DNA of 49,274 nucleotides from Candidatus Curtissbacteria bacterium (GTDB taxonomy: Bacteria; Patescibacteriota; Microgenomatia; Curtissbacterales; GWA2-41-24), in contig JACPEV010000002.1 of assembly GCA_016183325.1 (NCBI GenBank), forward strand, positions 1 through 49,274. Reading direction: 5' to 3'. Every line of letters starts with the position of its first letter. Positions within the stretch are counted from its first letter, which is position 1. Below the pieces are notes generated by a model that saw only the letters and a list, made by a program, of their open reading frames with translations, did not search any database and was not told the DNA's origin. Made by a program: the position numbers and the translations under genes. Below, one piece after another: positions 30,313-43,151 of the stretch.

Positions 30313-30457
30313 CGCTCAAATTTCTAATTCCTAATTATTCTAATTAACCTAAATAAATCTCAATTACCCAATGTCATAAACCTAATTGGAGCTTAGAAAT
30401 TGGAAATTATTTAAAAATTAGATCAATTAGGTTAATTAGGTCAATTTTCTTTATAGC

Positions 30458-31903
30458 TTACCTATAAAGTATCGGCTTTTCGCGCACTACCGGAACCAGA
30501 GAAATACGTCTCAAACGACTATCAATCGACTCAATCAAACATTCAACCACTTCTCCCTGCTTAAACGAAACATTGGGTGGAATTTTGGAGATATGCATTA
30601 AACCCTCTACCACACCTTGTCCTGAGCCTGCTTGCCCTGAGCCCATCGGGTCTGAGCCTCTGGGTCGAAGACCTGTCGAATGGGCCGAATCTGTCGAAGG
30701 ATCCGAAAAAGCAACAAATACTCCGTATGGGGTCACCTTGGAAACTTTGCCAGTAACAGTTTGATCCAGAGAATACTTACTTGCAGCAAGCGTAAAAGGA
30801 TCATCAAAAAGCTGTTTTATTGATAGATTAAGTCTACCCGTCACCTCGTCTTTAGCAGTCACCATGACGTCAATCTTGTCACCTACCTTAAACAATTTCG
30901 CCGGATCATCAATTTTCTCCCAAGAAAGTTCTGAAATATGAACCAGCCCCTCGAGCTTCCCCTGGTTATCAGGTTGCCGGGTTACCGGGCTATCGGGTTT
31001 ATTTTTTCCCGATGACCTGACCACTCTTCGAGCCTGAGCCGATTCGGTCTGAGCCTCACGGTCGAAGACCTCAGAGCCGAAGGCCTGACTACCCGAAGAC
31101 CCAACATCAATCTCCACAAACACTCCAAAAGGCAAAACCGCCGTCACCACTCCAGCAAACTTTTGACCGATTTTAATTTTCGAAAAAAGAGCTAAAATCT
31201 CAGAAAGATCACGGGCATCTTGCTGCCTTTGGGAAAAAATTAATCTATTTGTGGACCTGTCAACCTCAAGAGGCACAACCAGCAGCCTTTTACCGATCAG
31301 CTGCTCAAGTTTTGAGGTGCCAGCCGCCTGAGTGCCAGTCTGTCTAAGCGACTCGTCATGAACCGAGTTGCGTGATGTCTGTTCCCGACTCGTCTGAGCG
31401 GTCAGGGAAAGTTGCGAAGCTGGTAAAAATCCGCGCAAACCAAGCCAGTCACAAATAATTCCACCCCGATTAACCTCAAGTGCAACCACCTCAATTGCCT
31501 CATTACTCTTGAGTTTTTCTTCAAGATCTTGCCACCTCTTCTCTCCGGAAAGCTTCCTCAGGGACAAAACAACTTGGCCAGCATCATTCTCGACAAATAA
31601 AACGATGGCATCAATTGTATCGCCAAGAGCAAGTCTGGACACAATATCGGCAATTGATGAAAGCTCGCGACCGCTAACTATACCTTCCGACTTTGCACCA
31701 ATCTCGATCAGAATTTCAGAAGGGGTAATGGAAACAATTTGTCCTCTTACCTCCTGTCCTCGCCGAATTACAGGTATCTTGTAGCCGGTTGCGGCCAAGA
31801 GCTCGGCCATGGTGAGTTTATGACCACCGTTTGTTGACTTGCCTGAAAGTTTTTTAGAAGATACTTGCTTCGATGATTTTACCGCTTTTGGTTGCTTTAC
31901 CAA
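30458..31903 (-). CDS. S1-domain RNA-binding protein / ribosomal protein S1 homologue (four S1 domains)
   Basis: GVFVEIDVG...EGLVHISELSW; GVFVAFSD...EGLMHISKI. Confidence 0.9.
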   Translation of the reverse strand: MVKQPKAVKSSKQVSSKKLSGKSTNGGHKLTMAELLAATGYKIPVIRRGQEVRGQIVSITPSEILIEIGAKSEGIVSGRELSSIADIVSRLALGDTIDAIVLFVENDAGQVVLSLRKLSGEKRWQDLEEKLKSNEAIEVVALEVNRGGIICDWLGLRGFLPASQLSLTAQTSREQTSRNSVHDESLRQTGTQAAGTSKLEQLIGKRLLVVPLEVDRSTNRLIFSQRQQDARDLSEILALFSKIKIGQKFAGVVTAVLPFGVFVEIDVGSSGSQAFGSEVFDREAQTESAQARRVVRSSGKNKPDSPVTRQPDNQGKLEGLVHISELSWEKIDDPAKLFKVGDKIDVMVTAKDEVTGRLNLSIKQLFDDPFTLAASKYSLDQTVTGKVSKVTPYGVFVAFSDPSTDSAHSTGLRPRGSDPMGSGQAGSGQGVVEGLMHISKIPPNVSFKQGEVVECLIESIDSRLRRISLVPVVREKPILYR

Positions 31904-31922
31904 TCATAATCACCCCTATTTT

Positions 31923-32022
31923 TAGGTAGTCAGGTTATCGGGTTACTGGGTTGTCGGGAGAAAAATAAATAATTTCATTATTCCTGATAGCCTGAAAACC
32001 AGATTACCTGATTACCTATTCA
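31923..32022. repeat. Hairpin element whose arms are arrays of drifting about 9-nt CAGGTTATCGGGT-like units
   Basis: AGGTAGTCAGGTTATCGGGTTACTGGGTTGTCGGG...CCTGATAGCCTGAAAACCAGATTACCTGATTACCT. Confidence 0.75.
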
Positions 32023-32096
32023 AGATATCGCCAGTATAGCAGGTTTTGGAAGATAAAAAAAGCCACCAAAAGAGCCGAATACAGTCAATCGACTTT

Positions 32097-32636
32097 TTAG
32101 CCAGATTTAAGGGGAGGAGGTAAATCTTGCGCCAACTTCCTAACTGCCTCAAGAGCTCTCCCAGCGTATTCATTCCCGGCACTTTTACGCTCTACTGCCT
32201 CCTCCGCATTCTGCTTTGCTCTTGATAAACTAGCTTCCCAAGAAGTATAAAGTGTTGGGTTGCTTACAACCGCTGCTGCCCCATCGGTACTCCCTATTGA
32301 TATTTCAACAGCTGCCCCTTTATCCACCATGTGATCGATCCTTGGTGGTTCCATCCCCTGGAAAATCCTGTTCGATAACTGGGAAGCAGGTATTCTAATT
32401 GGTCCTCTAGTTCGATGAACTCCATAAGCTTCATCCCCTCTATCTCCTCTATCCCTAAAAATCAAGAGTTGTTGATCTCCTGGCGCCGGCAAAATTCTCA
32501 ACAATCTACCTTGCAATCGCAAATTAAGTGCCAAAAGCTCATCAAACGTTTGGCCGTTTTGTTGCTCAGTTGTTGTCAACTCACCTGGGATTGAACCTCC
32601 CTTGGCCTCCATTGGTTGCATTTCATTCCCTTTCAA
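32097..32636 (-). CDS. Hypothetical protein
   Basis: 179 aa ORF, protein-like composition. Confidence 0.5.
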   Translation of the reverse strand: MKGNEMQPMEAKGGSIPGELTTTEQQNGQTFDELLALNLRLQGRLLRILPAPGDQQLLIFRDRGDRGDEAYGVHRTRGPIRIPASQLSNRIFQGMEPPRIDHMVDKGAAVEISIGSTDGAAAVVSNPTLYTSWEASLSRAKQNAEEAVERKSAGNEYAGRALEAVRKLAQDLPPPLKSG

Positions 32637-32851
32637 TATTATTTAACCTAAAGGAAAAGCAAAAGTCAAATTTAAATTGGCGACCATAGAAAAGCTTGGA
32701 TGATCGTCACCAAAAGATAAAAGTTCACTCATCGTATCGCTAGTTTCGCAAGGCTGCTTTTTCGCTTCCTGCGAAGCAGGAACAGGCGCAGATCCAACAA
32801 AAAACGCCTCGCACTTACCGAAGCGTTGTTTGTTAATGCTGGCATTAACCA

Positions 32852-33112
32852 TTAGGCCCGCAAATATTCTCTCAGCATTAATCTCAAAGTAGTTTTACCC
32901 TTGCTCGTCTTTAGGTACTTTTCTCTGCGTTTTGCATCTTTTAAATTTCGATAAGCTTCGTAAAATATCAGGTCCAGTGGAAGGAAACCTTTAGTAGAAG
33001 GTGATTTCCCATTGTTGTGTTCATGGAATCTTTTCCTCAAGTCAGCGGTTACTCCAACATACCACCAATTTCGTGCTTTACTGCGAAGAACATAAACGTA
33101 AAAGAACTTCAT
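32852..33112 (-). CDS. GIY-YIG domain nuclease
   Basis: MKFFYVYVLRSKARNWWYVGVTADLRKRFHEHNNGKSPSTKGFLPLDLIFYEAYRNLKDAKRREKYLKTSKGK. Confidence 0.92.
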   Translation of the reverse strand: MKFFYVYVLRSKARNWWYVGVTADLRKRFHEHNNGKSPSTKGFLPLDLIFYEAYRNLKDAKRREKYLKTSKGKTTLRLMLREYLRA

Positions 33113-33251
33113 ATTTTGAGACGCACTATACAGTGCATCTCACCTAAACTCTCTCAATATACCAAAAAGGTTCAGAACTCCGCCCTCTATTAAAAAGGCG
33201 AAGAGGTGTACCATATGGTACACCTCGAAGCCCTGAACCGAATGGTTTAGG

Positions 33252-33400
33252 GCTGGCATTGAGCTATCTTCGCACCCAGTTGCCCGGAAACTATTGTCAC
33301 CGCTAGCGCGTTTCACTATCCTGTTCGGAATGGCCCGCTTCGACTCGAAATCGAATCGAGGCGAGGAAGGAGTGGGACCACGCTGCACAAAACACCAGCG
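33252..33400 (-). rRNA. 5S rRNA with hairpin insertion in loop C
   Basis: Reverse complement: GCTGGTGT...GTGGTCCCAC...CATTCCGAACAGGATAGTGAAACGCGCTAGCGGTGACAATAGT...CTGGGTGCGAAGATAG...ATGCCAGC. Confidence 0.88.
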
Positions 33401-33409
33401 ATAGGAATT

Positions 33410-33883
33410 TTACTCTTTTGTGGAAGAATTTTCAACAGCTAACTTTAGCGAAGCATTAAAGGAGTTTAGAATTCTCTGTCCAATTTCCAGGCTATGAACT
33501 AATAGCATAGCATCCTCGGGCGGCAACCCGTTACTCCCTCGAGGATAAATGAAATTCTCCAAATTAGCTTGAATTTCCGGAATTGCCTGGCTATAACCCT
33601 CTAAACCTAGTAAACCAAGCATTCGACCATGAAATTGTGACAAAGTATAAGTTCTCTTAAGAAAATCCTTTTTAGTACCTCCATCTACCTCATTTAATAC
33701 AGCTGCTACCGTTGGGCTCTTTTCAGCAGATACAACTAAATGATCAACAAGACTTCTTTCACTATTCGGAGACTTTTGCAGGTATTCTCTTTCAAGAAGG
33801 TCTGCCTGATATTTCTCAAGAACAAATAATATTCGAGAATAAAGTTCTGTTTTATTTTGTTGTCCGTTAGACCTTTCCGCCAT
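33410..33883 (-). CDS. Hypothetical protein
   Basis: 157 aa ORF, protein-like composition, ends just upstream of 5S. Confidence 0.55.
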   Translation of the reverse strand: MAERSNGQQNKTELYSRILFVLEKYQADLLEREYLQKSPNSERSLVDHLVVSAEKSPTVAAVLNEVDGGTKKDFLKRTYTLSQFHGRMLGLLGLEGYSQAIPEIQANLENFIYPRGSNGLPPEDAMLLVHSLEIGQRILNSFNASLKLAVENSSTKE

Positions 33884-34091
33884 TTTTCAAATAAAAAACA
33901 CTCAGTCTTTGAGTGCCCTTTCTATTTTGAGAAGCAAAACTTTTCTATTATAGGGCATATTTTACGCCTAATTTGGCGATTTGTCAAAATATAATCCCAA
34001 TTAAAAATCACACAAGTATTGGGCACGTGTGTGACATTAATCTGAATATATTAAATCTGAAACCAAGCAAGCTTGTCAAGCCACCAAAATA

Positions 34092-34224
34092 CTGACATTA
34101 CCCCACTTTCATCTGTCATCCTGAATTCATTTCAGGATCCAGATGCTGAAACCTTACAGGTCGGAGTCTTTAGACTCCAGACAAGTTCAGCATGACAATT
34201 TAGCCACAAACTGGGGTAATGTTA
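34092..34224. repeat. Full palindromic element with terminal inverted repeats CTGACATTACCCCA / TGGGGTAATGTTAG
   Basis: Read directly; internal sequence is the reverse complement of 683-787. Confidence 0.85.
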
Positions 34225-34310
34225 GACCAAAATATGTTATGCGAATGTATTACGCGAAATCAAAACCTTGAATAACAGTTTGGTACTAATGGTACTAATA
34301 TACTAGTATA

Positions 34311-35896
34311 TTAGTAGTTGTCATCTGCAAGGCGCAAGGTTGACGATAACAAATAACTCTTAGCAAAATCCCTTGAAACTAAATCAAAGATTTTTTCCAA
34401 AAACCTGTCCTCGTCCTCTCTCAATGCTCCGACTAGATGCCCGTCCCTAAATCTGGTCTTCATAAAAGTGATCACTTCGTTTGCAGTCATGCCGCCCCAG
34501 TTAGCACATAAATCCTCCAAAGTTGGGTATAAGGCGGCAAAAAAGCCAAATCATGTTCAAAAAAGGGATTAGTTCTTTGGGATTGCCAAAAAGGTGTTGA
34601 GATTGTGTAGTTAGATCCAGTCGGACGCACAACCGAAATATCCTTTCTAAAAACACTGGGCATTTTACTGATAAAAATTGTCCCCTCAGCCAACTTTTGG
34701 CTTGCGTTCTCTTCCTGCAAAATCTGATAGCTTGCGTAAGGAACACCATATAAAGACAAACTGGCAAGATCTTGTTTTAAAAGTCCTCTTCTTCGAAGAA
34801 GAGTCAAGACATCTTTGTCGGAGCCAACTATTAAATCTCTCAGATTCATAGCCTTCGCTCTACCACCCAAAGTATCATTCAAATGACCAAACAAAACTGT
34901 TTTTTGCATTTCCTCAAGTAACCGATTTACGGGATGTCGATATTGAAAACGGTACATGTGCTCCCGATAAGCAAGGAATCTTTGAGAAATTGCGATTCCC
35001 TTTGGGAAATCCGAAAAAGTAATGTTTCCATGAGAATCCATTGTCAGCTCCTCACCTAGAAATCTCTCAAAATGAGGCTGTTCGTACCCCAAATAAGCAC
35101 TATCTAAATTTAGATATGCCGCAGTATCAGCAGTTTTTAGCAAAAACCCTAACGTACCCTGCTCATTTAAAATCTCTTTCATGAGCTTTATTTCCTCTTG
35201 GTCAAATGTAGATCTCGCCAAAATTGCCAGTGGTTCGGAAGCATCATCCAGTACTGTCAGTAATCGCTGAAGGTGATCTCCGACAAGATTCCTTTCCCGC
35301 AGCATTTTTAAAAGCTCAGGGTCTTTTTGAATTGCGTATTCTTCTGTTTCTTTAAAAAAATCTTCTCCCCTATGCGAAAAAACCGGATGCATATAATCAT
35401 GAATTAAGCCGGTAAATCCCAAAAGAGCTAATTGTTCCTCATCCAAATTCAAAGTCTTGCCAAAATCTACCATCACAGTCGCCACTTCTATCCCGTGACG
35501 GTAGCGGTTATTTAGGCTCATTTCGGAAAAACTTGGAATCTCAACTTTAACATCGCCATCTTCCAAATATTCAAGTCTGGCCGTGTATCCAAGCTGCCAA
35601 TGTCTGATCATTTGAGGGCTAGCTACATAGGCACAGTTCTCCAAAATTCTCCTTGTTTGCCATGATTCAAATCGCAAAAGCAGCCTATCAAGTGCCAGAT
35701 CGCTGTTCCAAATTGGATCCTCTTGCGGCTCTATTTGTTCGCTAAGTTTTTTGGGGGTTGATGAAGGAAGATAGATACCGGGCCGTTCATATTCCCACCG
35801 TTCCCTACCTGCCATAAGGAATAATAATAAATCAGTGCTGAAAATTAATAAACTTCCGAGGGCTAAAAGCCCTCGGTATTCGCCTTTCAGGCTCAA
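34311..35896 (-). CDS. HD-superfamily hydrolase encoded over two overlapping frames (34487-35896, then 34311-about 34545)
   Basis: GLIHDYMHPVFSHRGEDFF HD-like motif; frame change at TTTTTTG (34538-34544) joins DLAF to FAALYPTLEDLCANWGGMTANEVITFMKTRF. Confidence 0.6.
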
Positions 35897-36109
35897 AAGT
35901 ATGTTTTCTCTTCAATTCATCCGAGGCCTGATAGGCCTCGGTATTCTTGAAGTCGAAAATAAAGCAGGGTTACAACTTATTCGTTTATATTCGCATATTT
36001 AGGATTAATTATTTAAAAAATCCTATACTGCAAATTTCAACAATTAATGTTAATTTGTATGCGCATTCGCATACATTCGTATCCTCTTTAACGCTTTCAA
36101 AACTGAATG

Positions 36110-36186
36110 GAAAGATCGGAGATCGGATATCAGAAGTCGGATATCAGAAATTATCTGAAATCCGAAATCCGACATCCGAAATCTGA
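36110..36186. repeat. Hairpin of drifting short units just downstream of the 23S 3' end
   Basis: GATCGGAGATCGGATATCAGAAGTCGGATATCAGAAATTATCTGAAATCCGAAATCCGACATCCGAAATCTGATT. Confidence 0.75.
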
Positions 36187-36191
36187 TTAAT

Positions 36192-40146
<3,955 letters not shown>

Positions 40147-40335
40147 AAATTCCATTCAGTTTTGAAAACATTAAATTTCAAAACCAAATTTTACTTACAT
40201 CCAATATTCGGTTGTTAATGTGCTTGCCTGCGAAGCAGGCATACGAATTTAAACTAATAAAAACTAATTTGAACTAATATTCGTACAAATTCGTCATCAT
40301 TCGTTCTCATTCGTTAAAGCGCCTTCGGCGCTTAG

Positions 40336-40407
40336 TGGACCCAAGGAGACTCGAACTCCTAACCTCCTCAGTGCAAATGAGGCGCGCTACCGTTGCGCCA
40401 TGGGCCC
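40336..40407 (-). tRNA. tRNA-Ala(TGC)
   Basis: GGGCCCATGGCGCAACGGTAGCGCGCCTCATTTGCACTGAGGAGGTTAGGAGTTCGAGTCTCCTTGGGTCCA; G3:U70, anticodon loop TTTGCAC. Confidence 0.95.
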
Positions 40408-40786
40408 GATTGTTTACCCTGAGCTTGCTCGCCTCGCTTCGCGGGCGAAGCGGGTCGAAGGGTTTGCACGCCAATCGAGTCCTACAGCTGACAAATCAAA
40501 TGTCAGTTGTCAATTGTTAATTATTACTTAAATTGTGGGGAAAACTAATTTAGGGCGCGTAAAATGCCCAAAGGATCTTAAATGGAAAAAGTTTCAACAT
40601 TAAAAAATTAGTTTCCCTTCTTGTCTCGCCGAATCCGGCTTTGCCGGAGAAGGCGGACAAAAATGGTGTTAACCATCGCCGCTCAGTATAGCAAGGATTA
40701 TTCAGACCTGTCAACCACCTATAGTAATTTGCGCCGAAATCAAAAATTTTTTAAAATATCTATATCAGGTTTGCTAAGAGCAACTT

Positions 40787-40999
40787 CTATTGAGGTTCTG
40801 TTTTCGCTACCCTTTTTGCAGCATATTCCACAGCTGTTTTAATATCAGCTTCTTTAAGTTGAGGAAAGTCTTCTAAGATATCTTTAATTGTTAATTTTTG
40901 AGCTAAAAGCCTCAAAATTTGCTCCACTGTAATTCTGGTTCCAGCCACAACCGGTTTTCCAAGCATAATTTTAGGATCAATAATAATTTTTGCCATCAA
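40787..40999 (-). CDS. DUF433-like protein (possible antitoxin)
   Basis: IIIDPKIMLGKPVVAGTRITVEQILRLLAQKLTIKDILEDFPQLKEADIKTAVEYAAK. Confidence 0.85.
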   Translation of the reverse strand: MMAKIIIDPKIMLGKPVVAGTRITVEQILRLLAQKLTIKDILEDFPQLKEADIKTAVEYAAKRVAKTEPQ

Positions 41000-41148
41000 C
41001 TAATTATAACATGAAATTTATACCAAATGGTTGCCAAAACCCCGGATGTGAACAAACCACCTTCCAGGTGGACTAGCCAGTGAACCAGCATGGTTCAAGG
41101 TCCTAAACCGAAATATTTCTGGTTTATGGGCCGTCCCGCCAGAGACCC

Positions 41149-41427
41149 TTAGGTAAATTTGATTTCTACTTTTTTCCCTAAGGATTTGGCAATGCGTTGA
41201 ACTAGGGCGATGGAGGGACTTACAGTCATGTTTTCAATTCTGGAAATGACAGCTTGAGTGGTTCCGGCTTTTTGAGCCAGTTGCCTTTGAGAAATCTTAC
41301 CCTCAATTCTGGCTCTTATCAGTTCTCTAGTAACTTGATAGGCGGATTCACTCTTCTCCCATTCTTTCTTAAATTCAGGGTCTTTTAGTTGTTTCTTAAG
41401 ATATTCGTCCAAAGTTAAATCTTTCAT
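41149..41427 (-). CDS. XRE-family HTH antitoxin (HigA-like)
   Basis: ISQRQLAQKAGTTQAVISRIENMTVSPSIALVQRIAKSLGKKVEIKF. Confidence 0.88.
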   Translation of the reverse strand: MKDLTLDEYLKKQLKDPEFKKEWEKSESAYQVTRELIRARIEGKISQRQLAQKAGTTQAVISRIENMTVSPSIALVQRIAKSLGKKVEIKFT

Positions 41428-41461
41428 AGTAAAAATATGATACCTTATTGGATATCATGAG

Positions 41462-41788
41462 TCAAGTCCCCGCTCTTTTTAGAGCCACACTCAACTCACT
41501 GGCTGGTGTCTTTTGCTTCTTCTTTCTAAAGATATGCAAAACTTTAACCTCTCTTTCTGGTTGCGGCACGCAAACAATACGAATGTTATCCCTTCCGAGT
41601 ATTCGTAACTCCCAAAGGGAAGTACCTGTTATTTTCTTGATGTTGGGAATAGTCGGGTTTAAACCATATTCTTCCACATATTTAAGCTGACGAAGAATTT
41701 TTGTTCTCAGGCTCGGTTGACAAGAATCTAGAAATTCTTTTATCGGTGAGGTCTTACCCTGAGGTGTGTAAAAAGTAACTCTATACAT
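41462..41788 (-). CDS. RelE/HigB-like (Gp49-type) toxin
   Basis: IPNIKKITGTSLWELRILGRDNIRIVCVPQPEREVKVLHIFRKKKQKTP; upstream of XRE gene on same strand. Confidence 0.88.
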   Translation of the reverse strand: MYRVTFYTPQGKTSPIKEFLDSCQPSLRTKILRQLKYVEEYGLNPTIPNIKKITGTSLWELRILGRDNIRIVCVPQPEREVKVLHIFRKKKQKTPASELSVALKRAGT

Positions 41789-41987
41789 TTAGAAGAATTT
41801 TAACAAACCTAAAATCAAGAAGAAAGTAAAGTTCTAAGAAGAGACAACTGGCTCCCCGGTCGAAACCCATAACAAAGTCGAAACCTATAACGAGACGGGG
41901 TCGTTAGGATACACAAAACAGACCCTTTCCAATAAACAATTATTTAATATAGCCTCGTTTCCTCCCCAAAGTAATTTCAAAAAGTCC

Positions 41988-42016
41988 ACACATGCCTGTA
42001 CATACCCGGCATGTGT
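41988..42016 (+). promoter_or_regulatory. Hairpin ACACATGCC...GGCATGTGT immediately upstream of CDS 42040
   Basis: Read directly. Confidence 0.4.
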
Positions 42017-42039
42017 TAGAATGATGTCAGCTTCATACC

Positions 42040-42666
42040 ATGAGACTTAATATCTTGAGGTTAGTTTTTCTTATTTTATTCTCTGCCACTCCTGCATATG
42101 CCGGAGGACTAAATGTTCCTACCAATATCAAGTTAGACCAAATAGAATGCGGTGTGGCTGGCAAGAATAATGCTTATGCCTATTTCAGTTGGGATTCTGC
42201 TCAGGGTGCCACTTCTTATCGTTTCTACAGTAAAATAGCAGATGGTACAGATAAGTACAGGGCATACGATGAAGTCACTGCTCCTAATTATGAGCTGAGC
42301 TTTAATCCCCAATTTGATTTTTACGTTGCAGTATCTTCTGTAAATACCTTCACAGGTAATCCTCCATCGGCAGCAGAAAGTAACAAGTCTGCAGATTTTT
42401 ACCTCTCAGCTAAAAAACTGCTAACTCTTTGTTATGGCGGACAAAATAAATTAACTCAATCTGTTCCCAATACTCCTTGGGCTACAGTCTCGGCCCAGCA
42501 GAGTAAAGATTTAGAGCAAGCACAAACTAAGATAGCCCAACTTGAGAAAAAGCTTGCCAATGTAGAAAGTAACTTAAAGGAAACTCAACAAAAGCAATCC
42601 GCTTTAGAAAAAATAGTTAATAATTTGCTAAACTTCCTGGGTCGTTTGTTCAAGTTCCAATTGTAA
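42040..42666 (+). CDS. Secreted protein, Fn3-like region plus coiled coil
   Basis: Signal peptide LRLVFLILFSATPAYAGG; QAQTKIAQLEKKLANVESNLKETQQKQSALEKIV. Confidence 0.75.
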   Translation: MRLNILRLVFLILFSATPAYAGGLNVPTNIKLDQIECGVAGKNNAYAYFSWDSAQGATSYRFYSKIADGTDKYRAYDEVTAPNYELSFNPQFDFYVAVSSVNTFTGNPPSAAESNKSADFYLSAKKLLTLCYGGQNKLTQSVPNTPWATVSAQQSKDLEQAQTKIAQLEKKLANVESNLKETQQKQSALEKIVNNLLNFLGRLFKFQL

Positions 42667-42776
42667 TCAGTATAAACTTCCGAGGGCTAAAAGCGGTTAG
42701 GTTTTGAGGAACCCTCAGGTCTTCGACCGTGAGACTCAGACCGAATCGGCTCTCGAAGAGGTCGAAAGGTGGTCCG

Positions 42777-42943
42777 GGGACGGTCCTGGAATTGGCTTTT
42801 GCGGCAGTCCAAACTAAGCGTTGTTTTGTTTACTGCTTCTCCTAAAATATTTTTGCTGATGTAACTGCAAGCAAGCCTTAGGCCTGTATTGTGAATTATG
42901 CAGATTTTGGGCTGTTGTGTCAGCATATTCCAGGACCGTCCCC
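42777..42943. mobile_element. 167-bp non-autonomous REP-pair element
   Basis: GGGGACGGTCCTGGAAT ... ATTCCAGGACCGTCCCC, perfect 17-bp inverted ends sharing the GGGACGGTCCT core with the transposase flanks. Confidence 0.8.
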
Positions 42944-43082
42944 CCTTTGTGTCCCTAGAAAGATTTTACCAGTGATTGCAACATAAAATAAACGGATATT
43001 ATCAGACCCAAGAATACGATATTCCCACAAGTTAGTGCCACTGAGCTTTTTAATATGAGGGTCTTGACATCGGCCCTATAAC
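42944..43082 (-). pseudogene. C-terminally truncated RelE/HigB-like toxin remnant
   Basis: Minus-strand translation DPHIKKLSGTNLWEYRILGSDNIRLFYVAITGKIFL, running into the REP element. Confidence 0.75.
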
Positions 43083-43151
43083 CTTCCATACTGAATTTAG
43101 AGAGTGCTGGGAAGCGAGCTCAACTTTAAAAACAATTTTTAATTATGACTA

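Noticed and set aside
32643-32852. 69-aa minus-strand ORF
   Set aside because: Weak coding character, contains a repeat-type hairpin, no recognisable domain.
41030-41155. 4.5S SRP RNA or tmRNA
   Set aside because: Lacks the GGAAGGAAGCA-type SRP loop and the tmRNA tRNA-like ends on either strand.
42687-42926. 79-aa minus-strand ORF as a gene
   Set aside because: Mostly overlaps the REP-pair element and adjacent repeat sequence.
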